Below, piece after piece: positions 1 through 8,657 of a stretch of DNA of 64,000 nt. The position numbers were made by a program, and so were the translations under genes. Within the stretch, counting starts at the first letter, position 1, and the number at the start of each line of letters is the position of its first letter. The stretch is from Mesorhizobium sp. RMAD-H1 (GTDB lineage Bacteria; Pseudomonadota; Alphaproteobacteria; Rhizobiales; Rhizobiaceae): contig NZ_JACHWN010000003.1 in assembly GCF_014191375.1 (NCBI RefSeq), positions 186,001 to 250,000 on the forward strand, in the 5' to 3' direction. The notes below the pieces were generated by a model. That model was not told where the DNA came from and made no database searches. It saw only the letters and a list, made by a program, of their open reading frames with translations.

Positions 1-1
1 C

Positions 2-505
2 ATGTCGTTTTCCGATTTCATCGAGGCGACCATGGGTGCGGTGCGGACAACGGCCATGGTGCTGCTCATCATCGGTGCTGCAGCCTCCTTCGGTTGGCTT
101 CTCGCCTTCCTGCGCGTACCGGCGGCGATGATCGATTTCATGCAGTCGATCTCGACCGAACCGCTCGTCATCTTTCTCCTGATCAATGTGCTGCTGCTCT
201 TCCTCGGCACTTTCATGGACATGTCGCCGCTGATCATCATCACCACGCCGATCTTCCTGCCGGTCGTGCAGGCCTATGGCATGGACCCGGTGCATTTCGG
301 CGTCATTCTCATCCTTAATCTCGGCATCGGCCTTTGCACGCCGCCGGTGGGCGCGGTGCTTTTCGTCGGCTGTGCTGTGGGCAAGATCAGGATCTGGGAA
401 GCGATGCGCACCATCTGGCCATTCTATTTCGGCGCGCTCGCCGTGCTGATGCTGGTCACCTATATCCCCGCGCTGTCGCTGTGGCTGCCGAAACTCTTCC
501 ATTGA
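2..505 (+). CDS. TRAP transporter large permease (DctM family), 3' part only
   Basis: C-terminal 167 residues of a DctM-type large membrane subunit of a TRAP transporter, which drives uptake of a periplasmic-protein-bound acid with an ion gradient. The window edge cuts off the 5' part, so the ATG at base 2 is probably internal. Hydrophobic helices alternate with the family motifs FMDMSPLIIITTPI, GMDPVHFGV and CTPPVGAVLFVG. The same C-terminal motif set occurs in the second DctM at 33199-34497, so the two are paralogues. The next genes are a cupin, kduI and kduD in the same direction, so the likely cargo is a pectin-derived unsaturated or keto uronate; that is inference from context. Confidence 0.93.
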   Translation: MSFSDFIEATMGAVRTTAMVLLIIGAAASFGWLLAFLRVPAAMIDFMQSISTEPLVIFLLINVLLLFLGTFMDMSPLIIITTPIFLPVVQAYGMDPVHFGVILILNLGIGLCTPPVGAVLFVGCAVGKIRIWEAMRTIWPFYFGALAVLMLVTYIPALSLWLPKLFH

Positions 506-523
506 TGCGATACGAGGTGTGAA

Positions 524-844
524 ATGACGGATCGACAAAATCCCCTGCCATGGGTCGAGACGGGGGGAGGGGTAAGCCGCCGCGTGCTTTCCCATTCGCC
601 GGAGGTGATGCTGGTGGAATTCCGCTTCGGGCCCGACGGGTTCGGCGCCCCGCACCACCATCCCCATATCCAGGCGACCTATGTGCGCGAAGGCCGCTTC
701 GAATTCACCATCGATGGCGTGGCGCATGTCATCAGCGCGGGTGACACGCTGATCGTGCCCTCCAATGCCGTGCATTCCTGCCGGGCGCTCGAGCCAGGAA
801 CTCTGATCGACGTGTTCACTCCGCGTCGTGACGATTTCCTCTGA
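524..844 (+). CDS. Small cupin-domain protein
   Basis: 106-residue single-domain cupin. The metal-binding cupin motif 1 is visible as HHHPHIQATYVREGRFEF (about residues 44-61) and motif 2 as GDTLIVPSNAVHSC (about 73-86). Such small cupins next to kduI are common in pectin-degradation clusters (KdgF-like) and are proposed to help linearise unsaturated uronates. A KdgF role fits the length, the motifs and the neighbours but is not proven. The gene starts 18 bases after the permease stop, behind GAGGTG, and precedes kduI by 36 bases in one apparent operon. Confidence 0.85.
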   Translation: MTDRQNPLPWVETGGGVSRRVLSHSPEVMLVEFRFGPDGFGAPHHHPHIQATYVREGRFEFTIDGVAHVISAGDTLIVPSNAVHSCRALEPGTLIDVFTPRRDDFL

Positions 845-880
845 TCAATTCATACAATCCAGAAAAACGAGGAGGCAGAG

Positions 881-1708
881 ATGCTGAAAACTGAAACGCG
901 GCAGGCCATTGACCCGCGCCACGCAAAGACGCTGGATACGGCGGCGCTTCGCAAGGAGTTCCTGATCGAGGACCTTTTCACCGAGGGCAGGATCAATCTC
1001 GTCTACAGCCATCTCGACCGCATGATCGTCGGTGGCGCGGTGCCGGGAGCGGGCACGCTGGAGCTGAAGGAGGCCAAGGAGACCGGCACGCCGGGCTTCC
1101 TCGACCGTCGCGAGGCCGTCATCGTCAATGTCGGCGGCGAGGGCGGGGTTTCGGTCGGCGGCACGGACCATGTGCTCGGCAATCGCGATATGCTCTATGT
1201 CGGCATGGGCGCGGGTCCGCTGACGTTTTCGGGCAAGGATGCGCGCTTCTACATCCTTTCCGCGCCCGCCCATCGCGCCCTGCCGACAAGGCTGGTGCGC
1301 ATCAGCGACGCCAAGCGCCTCGATCTTGGCGACCGGGCGACCTCCAACGAACGCTCCATCTTTCAGTTCGTGCACCCGGATGTGATGGAATCCTGCCAGC
1401 TCGTCGTCGGCATGACGAAGCTCGCGGAAGGCTCCGTCTGGAACACGATGCCGGCCCATGTCCATGACCGGCGTTCGGAAGCCTATCTCTATTTCGACCT
1501 GCCGGAGGATCAGCGTGTCTTCCATTTCATGGGCGAGCCTTCCGAAACCCGCCATATGATCGTGAAGAACGAGCAGGCCATCCTTTCGCCGGGTTGGTCG
1601 GTGCATTGTGGCGCGGGCACCGCGTCCTACACCTTCATCTGGGCGATGGCGGGCGACAATGTCGATTACCGCGATGTCGACATGGTGAAGATGGAGGATC
1701 TGCGGTGA
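881..1708 (+). CDS. kduI: 5-keto-4-deoxyuronate isomerase KduI
   Basis: 275 residues, close to the 278 of the E. coli enzyme. KduI isomerises 5-keto-4-deoxyuronate to 2,5-diketo-3-deoxygluconate in the cytoplasm, the first dedicated step after oligogalacturonide cleavage. The zinc site is intact: H193, H195 and E200 in HVHDRRSE, and H242 in WSVHCG, equivalent to H196/H198/E203/H245 of E. coli. The start has a good ribosome site (GAGGAGG). Its stop overlaps the GTG start of kduD by four bases (GTGA), so the two are translationally coupled. Kinase and aldolase genes for the final steps are not in this window. Confidence 0.97.
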   Translation: MLKTETRQAIDPRHAKTLDTAALRKEFLIEDLFTEGRINLVYSHLDRMIVGGAVPGAGTLELKEAKETGTPGFLDRREAVIVNVGGEGGVSVGGTDHVLGNRDMLYVGMGAGPLTFSGKDARFYILSAPAHRALPTRLVRISDAKRLDLGDRATSNERSIFQFVHPDVMESCQLVVGMTKLAEGSVWNTMPAHVHDRRSEAYLYFDLPEDQRVFHFMGEPSETRHMIVKNEQAILSPGWSVHCGAGTASYTFIWAMAGDNVDYRDVDMVKMEDLR

Positions 1709-2463
1709 GCGGCCTTTTCGATCTCTCCGGTCGTCGCGCTTTCGTGACGGGAGCCAATACCGGCATCGGCCAGGCGATCGCACTCTCCCTCGGGCAGGCC
1801 GGTGCGCAGGTGATCTGCGCCGGCCGCTCCTCAATGGTCGAGACGCTGGCCATGCTGAAGGAAGCGGGCGCGACGGGTTTCGAATGCCTGACCGATTTTG
1901 CCGACAAGGATGCCGCCGTCGAGGCTTTCGGGAAGGTGGCGGAAGCACACGGTCCCATCGACATTCTTGTCAATAATGCCGGCATCATCCGGCGTGCCGA
2001 TGCGGTCGATTTCACGGAGGATGACTGGGACGAGGTGATGGACGTCAACCTGAAGACGGTCTTCTTCCTTTGCCAGGCATTCGCCCGTGATCTCCTGGCG
2101 CGTAAGACGGAAGGCACCATCATCAACATCGCCTCGATGCTGTCCTTCCAGGGCGGCATCCGCGTCGCGTCCTATACGGCGTCCAAGAGCGGCATTGCCG
2201 GGCTGACGAAGCTGCTTGCCTGCGAATGGGCTGCCAAGGGCATCAATGTCAACGCCATCGCGCCGGGCTATATCGCCACCAACAATACCGAGGCTCTGCG
2301 CGCCGACAGGCAACGTAATGAGGACATCCTGAAGCGCATCCCGGCGGGGCGCTGGGGCGAAGCGTCGGATATCGGCGGCGCCGCGGTGTTCCTGGCGTCG
2401 AAGGCGGCGCGCTATGTCCATGGCGCGGTGATCCCGGTCGATGGCGGATGGCTGGCGCGATAG
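1705..2463 (+). CDS. kduD: 2-dehydro-3-deoxy-D-gluconate 5-dehydrogenase KduD
   Basis: 252-residue classical short-chain dehydrogenase that reduces 2,5-diketo-3-deoxygluconate to 2-keto-3-deoxygluconate. The NAD-binding motif TGANTGIG lies near residues 14-21, NNAG follows about residue 90, and the catalytic Y157/K161 pair is in YTASK. The start is taken as the GTG at 1705. An in-frame ATG at 1594 lies inside kduI and would give an N-terminal extension the family lacks. The length matches E. coli KduD (253). It is the last gene of the TRAP-cupin-kduI-kduD run; only 15 bases separate its stop from the convergent toxin gene, with no clear terminator. Confidence 0.96.
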   Translation: MSGLFDLSGRRAFVTGANTGIGQAIALSLGQAGAQVICAGRSSMVETLAMLKEAGATGFECLTDFADKDAAVEAFGKVAEAHGPIDILVNNAGIIRRADAVDFTEDDWDEVMDVNLKTVFFLCQAFARDLLARKTEGTIINIASMLSFQGGIRVASYTASKSGIAGLTKLLACEWAAKGINVNAIAPGYIATNNTEALRADRQRNEDILKRIPAGRWGEASDIGGAAVFLASKAARYVHGAVIPVDGGWLAR

Positions 2464-2478
2464 ACCGCGCCTGACCGG

Positions 2479-2991
2479 CTACCGGCCTTCGGGCCGGTGG
2501 GCCAGCCGGCCTTCATCATCGATAAGCGTGAGACGCGCCGGAGCGGCATCTCCCCATTGCCAGAGCACGAGATTGAGGTTCGTCTGGTTCGTGCCCGGCG
2601 CGAAACTTCTAACAAGCAAGGCGTGATAACCCTTGGCTATCAGCCGCTGGGCGAAAGCCTGCGTCCTTGCCTCTCCGGCCGCCCTCATTTCATCGCGCCA
2701 GGTACTGTCGGCGAGAGCGGCGGCATCCATGCCCTCTGCCCTGAGCGCGGCATCATTCCGGCTGTCGAAGACGCCGTCGATCTCGGCCTCATAGGAGACA
2801 AGCGTCGTGGGCTGGAGATTGCCGACCTGGTTTGCTTCCCTCAGCGCGGTCAGCACCGACAGCGAGGTGTAGAGCGCCGGCATCCCCTTGGGGTTGAAGC
2901 GCCCGCCATAGAGTGCTGCGCCGCGCCCCGAGAGCGGCTCACGTGCATAGACCGGATTGAGGGCGCGAAAGAGCTGGCCGCGATAGAGCAT
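2479..2991 (-). CDS. RES-domain toxin of a RES/Xre toxin-antitoxin pair
   Basis: 170-residue RES-domain protein. Known members (MbcT, ParT, Res) attack NAD+ or ADP-ribosylate a host target. The RES signature GGRFNPKGMPALYTS is visible at about residues 29-43, with conserved arginine, tyrosine and glutamate positions around it (YRGQLFRAL near the start, ALREANQ after the signature). It lies eight bases downstream of an Xre/MbcA-type antitoxin gene on the same strand, the usual antitoxin-first order. Whether this one degrades NAD+ is inferred from the family. Confidence 0.92.
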   Translation of the reverse strand: MLYRGQLFRALNPVYAREPLSGRGAALYGGRFNPKGMPALYTSLSVLTALREANQVGNLQPTTLVSYEAEIDGVFDSRNDAALRAEGMDAAALADSTWRDEMRAAGEARTQAFAQRLIAKGYHALLVRSFAPGTNQTNLNLVLWQWGDAAPARLTLIDDEGRLAHRPEGR

Positions 2992-2999
2992 TGCCGATG

Positions 3000-3350
3000 T
3001 CAGGCGTGAACGCCGGCATCGGTCGCGTCGATATAGTCGAGCACCTCGTCGGCCCGTCCGCTGCGCACCAGCTGCATGGCGGTCTGGCCGGAGAAGCCGG
3101 GCAGCGGCTCCGACCGGTACCAGGCATAGGCCATCAGGGCGGAACCGAAGCGCGGCTCGAGCTTGTTGATGATCTCCACCATCTCGCGCAATCGCTTCTG
3201 CGTCCTGTCGGAATGGACGCGGTCCTTGCGCTGCACCGCATCCCGGCCAAGGCCGGCGGTCCGGGCGACTTCCTCGCTGGTCGTGCGCAGCGCCTCGGCG
3301 ATCTTGCGCGGGGCGAAGAAGCCGTTGTCCGCATATTGAACCAGTGCCAT
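3000..3350 (-). CDS. Xre/MbcA/ParS-type antitoxin
   Basis: 116 residues. The first half carries a helix-turn-helix (FAPRKIAEALRTTSEEVARTAGL). The second half carries the Xre/MbcA/ParS toxin-binding domain (DUF2384), with AMAYAWYRSEPLPGFSGQ-like family features and a final DEVLDYIDATDAGVHA segment expected to plug the toxin active site. It precedes the RES toxin in one operon. An AAGGA ribosome site lies nine bases before the ATG. Transcription probably starts from the promoter inside the palindrome at 3370-3415, which would give autoregulation. Confidence 0.92.
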   Translation of the reverse strand: MALVQYADNGFFAPRKIAEALRTTSEEVARTAGLGRDAVQRKDRVHSDRTQKRLREMVEIINKLEPRFGSALMAYAWYRSEPLPGFSGQTAMQLVRSGRADEVLDYIDATDAGVHA

Positions 3351-3369
3351 CTCAATCGTTCCTTCGACA

Positions 3370-3415
3370 ATTGCCGCATGTATTGACGCAATATAGCGTC
3401 GGTATGAGCGGCAAT
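3370..3415. promoter_or_regulatory. Nested palindromic operator of the toxin-antitoxin operon
   Basis: Two inverted repeats share one centre (3392.5). The outer arms are ATTGCCGC (3370-3377) and GCGGCAAT (3408-3415); the inner arms are GACGC (3385-3389) and GCGTC (3396-3400). The element sits 20 bases upstream of the antitoxin start and overlaps its predicted promoter. This is the arrangement expected for autorepression by the antitoxin or the toxin-antitoxin complex. Confidence 0.8.
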
Positions 3416-3418
3416 CAA
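3390..3418 (-). promoter_or_regulatory. Predicted sigma-70 promoter of the antitoxin-toxin operon
   Basis: On the minus strand a -35 TTGATT (3418-3413) and a -10 TATATT (3395-3390) are separated by exactly 17 bases. The -10 lies at the centre of the palindromic operator, so a bound repressor would block RNA polymerase. Confidence 0.7.
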
Positions 3419-3464
3419 GGGTGGGAGGAGGAGGCAGGGCCAGGCAGCGGAGGCTAGACTGGAG

Positions 3465-3671
3465 CTATGGTATCGTCGGCTTTTCGTCTTTCCGTTGCCC
3501 GTTGCACCAGAGGTTGGTCGCACGGGACAGCATCCGCAGCGGCGCTGTCACAAGCCGAGGTACGGGCGTTCCGAGCTCCTCGTAGAACCGGTCCTCAGCA
3601 TTCCGCCGGCTGCGCGGGTTGTCGTCCTTGGGCGGGGCGCAGGAAATGATGGCTGCAATCACTTCATACAT
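3465..3671 (-). CDS. Small hypothetical protein, 68 residues
   Basis: I do not recognise this protein. It begins MYEVIAAIISCAPPKDDNPR and continues with an arginine/glutamate-rich stretch. The start at 3671 is preferred over an upstream in-frame ATG because GGAGG lies seven bases before it. It is divergent from the LysR gene at 3762, with 90 bases between, so it could be a target of that regulator. There is no signal peptide beyond a short hydrophobic N-terminus and no conserved motif I can name. Confidence 0.55.
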   Translation of the reverse strand: MYEVIAAIISCAPPKDDNPRSRRNAEDRFYEELGTPVPRLVTAPLRMLSRATNLWCNGQRKDEKPTIP

Positions 3672-3761
3672 GGCAAACCTCCGTGAATGAAAAGCCATCA
3701 ATTCAATTACTGTGATTTTTTCGTTTCCTGAACAGCGGCAATTGCACTAGGCTTTTCAGCC

Positions 3762-4637
3762 ATGAAAAACATAGGCTGGGATACTTACGAGTTGTTCATG
3801 CAGGTCGCGCGCCACGGCGGCCTTACCGGCGCGACCGCCGCCAGCGGTCTCAGCCCGGCGACGATCGGGCGGCGGATGCTGGAACTTGAAGCCGGTATCG
3901 GGCGCGTGCTCTTCGTGCGAAGCCGGACGGGCTATCGGCTAACCGCGGACGGCTCATTGCTCTTTGATCAGGTCCTGGAAATGGAAGGGGCTGCCCGCCG
4001 GATCCGGAATTGGCGGGAAGAGGGGGCGGGTATGCCCCTGGTGAGGATCGCCTGCGGGACATGGGTTGCCTGGTGGGTATCGAGAAATTTCACGGCGATC
4101 CAGAGCGAGCGGGACGATTTCCGCGTCGATCTTTTCATCGCCGAGCAGCGTGCGAGCCTTGCCCACCGGGAGAGCGATGTCGGAATCCGTGCTTTCGAGC
4201 CGAAAGAGCCGAACCTCGCCTCGCGCCGGCTTGGCGAAGTGGCTTATGCTGTCTATCGGGCTCGCAACGCCCACCCTTCGGCTGCTGATCGATGGGTTGC
4301 GGTTGCGGAGGAGCAGGCGATTTCAGCCTATCTGCGTTATCCCCACCAGGAGATGGCGAGCCGAATAGCGGTGACTGTAAACCGGCCGCGATCGCTGCGG
4401 GATCTGGTGCTCGCCGGTGCCGGCGTTGCGGTTCTGCCCTGTTTCGTCGCGGATCAGGATGAAAGGCTGGAACGCATGGATGAGGAGATCGGCGCCCTGC
4501 GGCACAGCCAGTGGATCGTCATGAACAATGACGATCGCCACAGGCGGGAGATCCGAACGGTGGTCGATCGTATGACGAAACTGGTCCGCGGCCATGGCGA
4601 GCTGTTTGCGGGACGGTTCCCGGCCCGTGAAATTTAG
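3762..4637 (+). CDS. LysR-family transcriptional regulator
   Basis: 291 residues. The N-terminal winged helix-turn-helix spans about residues 5-65 (LFMQVARHGGLTGATAASGL, then PATIGRRMLELEAGIG and RTGYRLTADG). The remainder is a LysR-type effector-binding domain, ending in a segment with VLAGAGVAVLPCFVAD typical of the family. The inducer is unknown. It is divergent from the small gene at 3465-3671 and is followed, after 316 bases, by the large unknown gene at 4954. Either could be controlled by it. No clear T-N11-A box was picked out in the 90-base gap. Confidence 0.9.
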   Translation: MKNIGWDTYELFMQVARHGGLTGATAASGLSPATIGRRMLELEAGIGRVLFVRSRTGYRLTADGSLLFDQVLEMEGAARRIRNWREEGAGMPLVRIACGTWVAWWVSRNFTAIQSERDDFRVDLFIAEQRASLAHRESDVGIRAFEPKEPNLASRRLGEVAYAVYRARNAHPSAADRWVAVAEEQAISAYLRYPHQEMASRIAVTVNRPRSLRDLVLAGAGVAVLPCFVADQDERLERMDEEIGALRHSQWIVMNNDDRHRREIRTVVDRMTKLVRGHGELFAGRFPAREI

Positions 4638-4953
4638 AACGGATTTGTGATTCAGGATGCTGGCCGGGGTTTGATGCAAGCATAGGATGGTATCAGCTCA
4701 TTCCAATGATCTTCGTGAGCGCGTCAGCCTGATCTTCGCGGGGCAGCCGGAAAAAGCACACGCCTGCCAAGAACATTCAAAATGGAACGAAGCAGGAAAA
4801 ACATTACAAATGGAAATTTAATTTGTTGTGCACAATCGTCGGAAGTACTTAATTCTGTCATTTGGGCTCGATGGACGACCAAATTGCGGAGGGAATTGGT
4901 CATTCCGTCGATGGAGCGGTGATCTTGGCGGGGTAGTATTGCGAGGAGGAATA
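4638..4953. other. AT-richer intergenic region upstream of the large unknown gene
   Basis: No gene is supported here. It is visibly richer in A and T than its surroundings, especially 4790-4860. It holds a perfect 10-base palindrome TTGTGCACAA (4826-4835). A GTG within it is in frame with the downstream gene, but that start has no ribosome site, and the ATG at 4954 has a strong one. A GTCAGCCTGATC stretch near 4725 faintly resembles the start of rhizobial tts boxes; I do not consider it convincing. Confidence 0.5.
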
Positions 4954-7900
4954 ATGCCTGCGATTACCAGAATTAATAACAAATGGACGCCGCTCAATAA
5001 CAAAGCAAATCCGAATTCATCCATCATCTGGAATAGGATCGTCGAGCAGAATCGACCTGGGAGTACCGAGGCGACAGCGGCAAACAACTCCGTTGATTCT
5101 GCCGGAAATGATCGATTAGCCGCCGAAAATGGTCAGCCCCGAAACAATATCCACACAAACGGGGTCGACAATTATCAGAACTCGCCTTTCGTCTTCGCGT
5201 ATCATACGCCGCTGACGGGCGGAAATGAGCCGTTCCATGTGGCGCCGGTCTACAACGTTGCTCCGGCGCAAGAACCCATAACCGAGTTCGACGGCAGCAA
5301 TCCCGCGAATGACAGTCCCACGGGCCAGATCACCTACAGGGCACAGGAGGACGATTCGCTTATCGAGATCGCGCGGCAGCTCGGTTACGACGAAAACCTC
5401 GACCCGGAAGTGGCGGAAAGGCTCGGTTTCGACCCCGATAAGGATTATGCCGAGCAATATGCGGAGCTTTTGACGCGGATCAATCCCGAAATGCGTTCGA
5501 ATCCGGACGGCCTGCCGGAAACGCATGTGATTACGGTCCTTAGCGACGAACGCATGCAGGATATCCAGGGAATGTTCGAGATTCTCGATGGGGTGGGTTC
5601 CGTCGACGATCTATCGAACACCCAGAAGACGGAGCTGCAAGGGCTTGTGGACGCCGAACTCATCTCCGCCGCGGGCATAATGGACGGTGAAGCGTTCGAA
5701 GCTGAACTGAACGGGATCAGGGACCATTTGCAAGCCATTCTGCCGCAAGCCGAGGGCTTGTCGGACCTGATCGAATCCCGGGCAGATTCCTTCGAAATGA
5801 GCATGAACGGGCTGTTTTCCGGCTTGCGGGAAAGCGGGGCGGCCGCGGTTGAGAGCGGAGACTGGAGCGCCTTCCAGGAGGATCTAGAGGACGTCTTGCG
5901 CCGGAGGCTCAACCCGCCCTATCCGACGTCATCCGATTTCGATAGCGATCAGGTCGTAAACGACCTCATAGCGGAACTGGCATTTTACGGCCCGATCGAT
6001 GCTGAAACGCTGAAGGTCGATCAGGGCTATCTCGACGCGCTGGAGGCTGCGCAGCATCAGGTGATGGTCACCGATGTTGCCGAGAGGATCACCGATGGCG
6101 AGTCGCTGGAACTTCAATTGTTTGGGGTTCCCGCCGATCGGGCAGACAAGATCCTTGTCGAACTTTCGCAGATGCCGCCGACCGGAACCTATGAGGGTGA
6201 GGATAATCCGCCAACCTCGCGGCTGGCCGAGATTGTCCATCCGCTGCAGGAGACTTCAGCGGATGGAGATGGGACGATCTCCGACGAAGAGGCTGAACTG
6301 CTCAGCGACTTGAACCTGGTCGCCACCCAGGCCGGCGCATCTGCGGAACTCGATGAAAACGGGCGGATGCAGATTCCCGAAGGCGTCTCCCGCCTGGCGG
6401 AACTGTTGGTGGACGCAGATAGCGGCGACCTGGTCCCTGAAGCAGGAACGGCCGGTGACCGGATGCTGCGATTGGGGATGGCGGAAAGCATCGGCAATGG
6501 AGACGGCGCGACCCTGGCGATTGCCATGGCCGACCATTACGCGGAAAAAGGCTGGGATGGAGCAGCCGACAACATGCTGCACATGGTCTCCGTCGGCGTC
6601 AACAAGCTGACGCAGGACGCGGACCGGACCACGCAGGAATATATACGCCTCTTCGGTGATCCCCAGTATGCAGGGGGGCATCTGGAAGGGCTTGTTCCCG
6701 AGGAGGACCGCCAGCAAGCGATTGAGGCCACCGAACAAGGAAACCTCGAGGAAAACCCTGAAATCGTCAGGGATTTCGAGCGCCTTTTCGCCGGCGCGGC
6801 TGCAACGAATGCGGCCTTGGAGGCTTTGCCCGAGTCCTTGCGCAACCTTGAAGGAACCGGCCTCGATGGCTACGAGCGTCTGACCGGTGAACATGGGGAT
6901 CTGAAGACAACGCTTCTCGGCGAAGACGAAAACTCAATCTCGATGATTGGGGCGTCCGGCTTGGGCATGCCACAGGAGCCGCTCACCACTCTGACACTGG
7001 AGCAGGTCGAGACCAGACTGGAAAATTCCGAACTGTTTCAGGAATATATTTCCCTCTACGAGAATGTCTCCGACGAGGAGTTTAACACCGTCTTCAACGA
7101 TGTTCTGGATGTCTATGACAGAATAGAAGACCAGCTCGAAAATCCGGATTCCGACATTATCGATCTGCCGCCCGGAATGGCGGAACTACCAGGACCGGTG
7201 CGGGAAGTCTTGGATAGTCTGGAGGGCAAAAGCCGCGAGGAAGCCCTTGAGGCCCTGCGCGACCAACCTGTCCACGGCGCAGCGCTCCTGATGACATTGG
7301 AAGCGCTGGAGAACGGGCAGCCCAATGGCCCGAGCGGCGGTTTCATCTCGCGCGAAATCAAGAATTCGAGCCTGCAGGTTTCAACGGCTTTGGTAAATCC
7401 GTCGCCCATTGCGGAAAACATTACCAATCGCTGGAATACGGCAACAGGCGGCCAGAATTTCGAGCCACAGGAAGGTCTGCGTGGCCAGCGAGCCGCGGCG
7501 ATTCCCTTCAGCTCCGTCAGCGGCGCCCTGAACATATGGGGCGTCAATGAGTTCATGGCTTCCGACCGTCTCGACGACAAGGCCTGGGCGGTAGTCTTCG
7601 GCACCCTGGCTGGGGTGGATATGTCGCGCGTGGCGGCCGCCGGTGTTCAGAACTTCTTCATTCCACAGGGCAGGCACGTCAGACCGTCAACGGGAATGAG
7701 TAGCATCTTCAATCAGGGCGGACGCCTTGACAGATTTACCCGCACCGGATTCGTGAACGGCCCCGGCGCTATCAGGGTCCTAGGAAACACGGTTGCGGCG
7801 GTGACGGGGCCGATCGCCTTCTGGACCGCGGGCACCGAATTTTCCAACGGCAATACGCTGGGCGGTGTCGTTTGGACCTCCATGGGCGCTGTCAGCACGG

Positions 7901-8484
7901 CTCACGCCGTCGCGATATTTGCCGGCTCGTCCTGGGCGGGACCATTGGGATGGATTTCAGCGGCGGTTTGGCTGGGCGGCGCAGCAATCTTGCACTGGAA
8001 ATCGAATGAGAACCAGCGCACCTATTTCGAAGCAGACATGAAGTCCATCCTGGCCAATCTGGAACCGCCCGTGAACGAAGAGCGCGCGGCGATCCTGGCG
8101 GAAGGCAGGGATGATTTCGGCGCCTCTGATGAGGCGGTCGGCCGTCCGCTGTTCCCGCTGCTGGAGCAACTGGCCGAGTATCGCGGCTATGACACGCCTG
8201 AAGAGAAACAGGAGTTCTTCGAATATATTCTCTACAATGAGGAGGCGTTGCCCAACGATATGCTCAGAGAGCTGTCCGAAGCGTCGAAAGGCATCATCGT
8301 CGATCACCAATCTGACGACGACGGATACCTTATGGAGTCACGGGCCGCGGACGAGCGGGGCTATTATCCTCAGCCGCTAACGATCGAGCAGCTGAACAAT
8401 TGGATTGAAGGCACGATCCCCGAAGGACAGACAATGGGTATCTTCAATAATCCCGGTATCGTGTTGCCGCCGATGAGGAACTAG
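4954..8484 (+). CDS. Large unknown protein with LysM-like, EF-hand-like and hydrophobic segments
   Basis: 1176 residues; I do not recognise the family. The start is the ATG at 4954, behind GAGGAGGAATA. An in-frame GTG at 4828 would add 42 residues but lacks a ribosome site. The N-terminus has no signal peptide and is rich in Asn and Ser for about 100 residues. A LysM-like segment follows at about 126-195 (ITYRAQEDDSLIEIARQLGY). An EF-hand-like loop lies at 435-446 (SADGDGTISDEE), with Ser at position 1 instead of Asp. Long acidic helical stretches follow. Gly/Ala-rich hydrophobic segments lie at about 850-905, 938-965 and 970-1014. The whole protein is acidic. The unstructured N-terminus plus late hydrophobic segments recall type III translocator or effector proteins (HrpK/NopX-like), but no secretion genes are in the window, so this is only a hypothesis. 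Confidence 0.85.
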   Translation: MPAITRINNKWTPLNNKANPNSSIIWNRIVEQNRPGSTEATAANNSVDSAGNDRLAAENGQPRNNIHTNGVDNYQNSPFVFAYHTPLTGGNEPFHVAPVYNVAPAQEPITEFDGSNPANDSPTGQITYRAQEDDSLIEIARQLGYDENLDPEVAERLGFDPDKDYAEQYAELLTRINPEMRSNPDGLPETHVITVLSDERMQDIQGMFEILDGVGSVDDLSNTQKTELQGLVDAELISAAGIMDGEAFEAELNGIRDHLQAILPQAEGLSDLIESRADSFEMSMNGLFSGLRESGAAAVESGDWSAFQEDLEDVLRRRLNPPYPTSSDFDSDQVVNDLIAELAFYGPIDAETLKVDQGYLDALEAAQHQVMVTDVAERITDGESLELQLFGVPADRADKILVELSQMPPTGTYEGEDNPPTSRLAEIVHPLQETSADGDGTISDEEAELLSDLNLVATQAGASAELDENGRMQIPEGVSRLAELLVDADSGDLVPEAGTAGDRMLRLGMAESIGNGDGATLAIAMADHYAEKGWDGAADNMLHMVSVGVNKLTQDADRTTQEYIRLFGDPQYAGGHLEGLVPEEDRQQAIEATEQGNLEENPEIVRDFERLFAGAAATNAALEALPESLRNLEGTGLDGYERLTGEHGDLKTTLLGEDENSISMIGASGLGMPQEPLTTLTLEQVETRLENSELFQEYISLYENVSDEEFNTVFNDVLDVYDRIEDQLENPDSDIIDLPPGMAELPGPVREVLDSLEGKSREEALEALRDQPVHGAALLMTLEALENGQPNGPSGGFISREIKNSSLQVSTALVNPSPIAENITNRWNTATGGQNFEPQEGLRGQRAAAIPFSSVSGALNIWGVNEFMASDRLDDKAWAVVFGTLAGVDMSRVAAAGVQNFFIPQGRHVRPSTGMSSIFNQGGRLDRFTRTGFVNGPGAIRVLGNTVAAVTGPIAFWTAGTEFSNGNTLGGVVWTSMGAVSTAHAVAIFAGSSWAGPLGWISAAVWLGGAAILHWKSNENQRTYFEADMKSILANLEPPVNEERAAILAEGRDDFGASDEAVGRPLFPLLEQLAEYRGYDTPEEKQEFFEYILYNEEALPNDMLRELSEASKGIIVDHQSDDDGYLMESRAADERGYYPQPLTIEQLNNWIEGTIPEGQTMGIFNNPGIVLPPMRN

Positions 8485-8513
8485 AACCTCCACGGTGGAA
8501 TGGAAATCATTCA

Positions 8514-8530
8514 GTGGAAGCGGTTTCCAC
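8514..8530 (+). terminator. Short hairpin after the large unknown gene
   Basis: GTGGAA (8514-8519) and TTCCAC (8525-8530) form a six-base-pair stem with a five-base loop, 30 bases after the stop. There is no T-run behind it, so it is a weak terminator candidate. Confidence 0.35.
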
Positions 8531-8607
8531 GGCAAGGACTTGGCTGTTTACAACATTCCAGAGCGTTTTCGAGGCGGGTGGGTTCACCTGACGTCCGCAT
8601 AATGCGG

Positions 8608-8657
8608 CAAGACAAACAGATAGAGCGGCAGCGCGAGCGAATGCGAGCGTATCCGCT

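Noticed and set aside
845-1948. 367-codon open frame on the minus strand
   Set aside because: Antisense to kduI and kduD, both of which have intact active-site motifs.
4715-4760. Possible tts box (type III secretion promoter) before the large unknown gene
   Set aside because: Only the GTCAGC start and a few later bases agree; the conserved middle and end are missing, so it cannot support a type III link.
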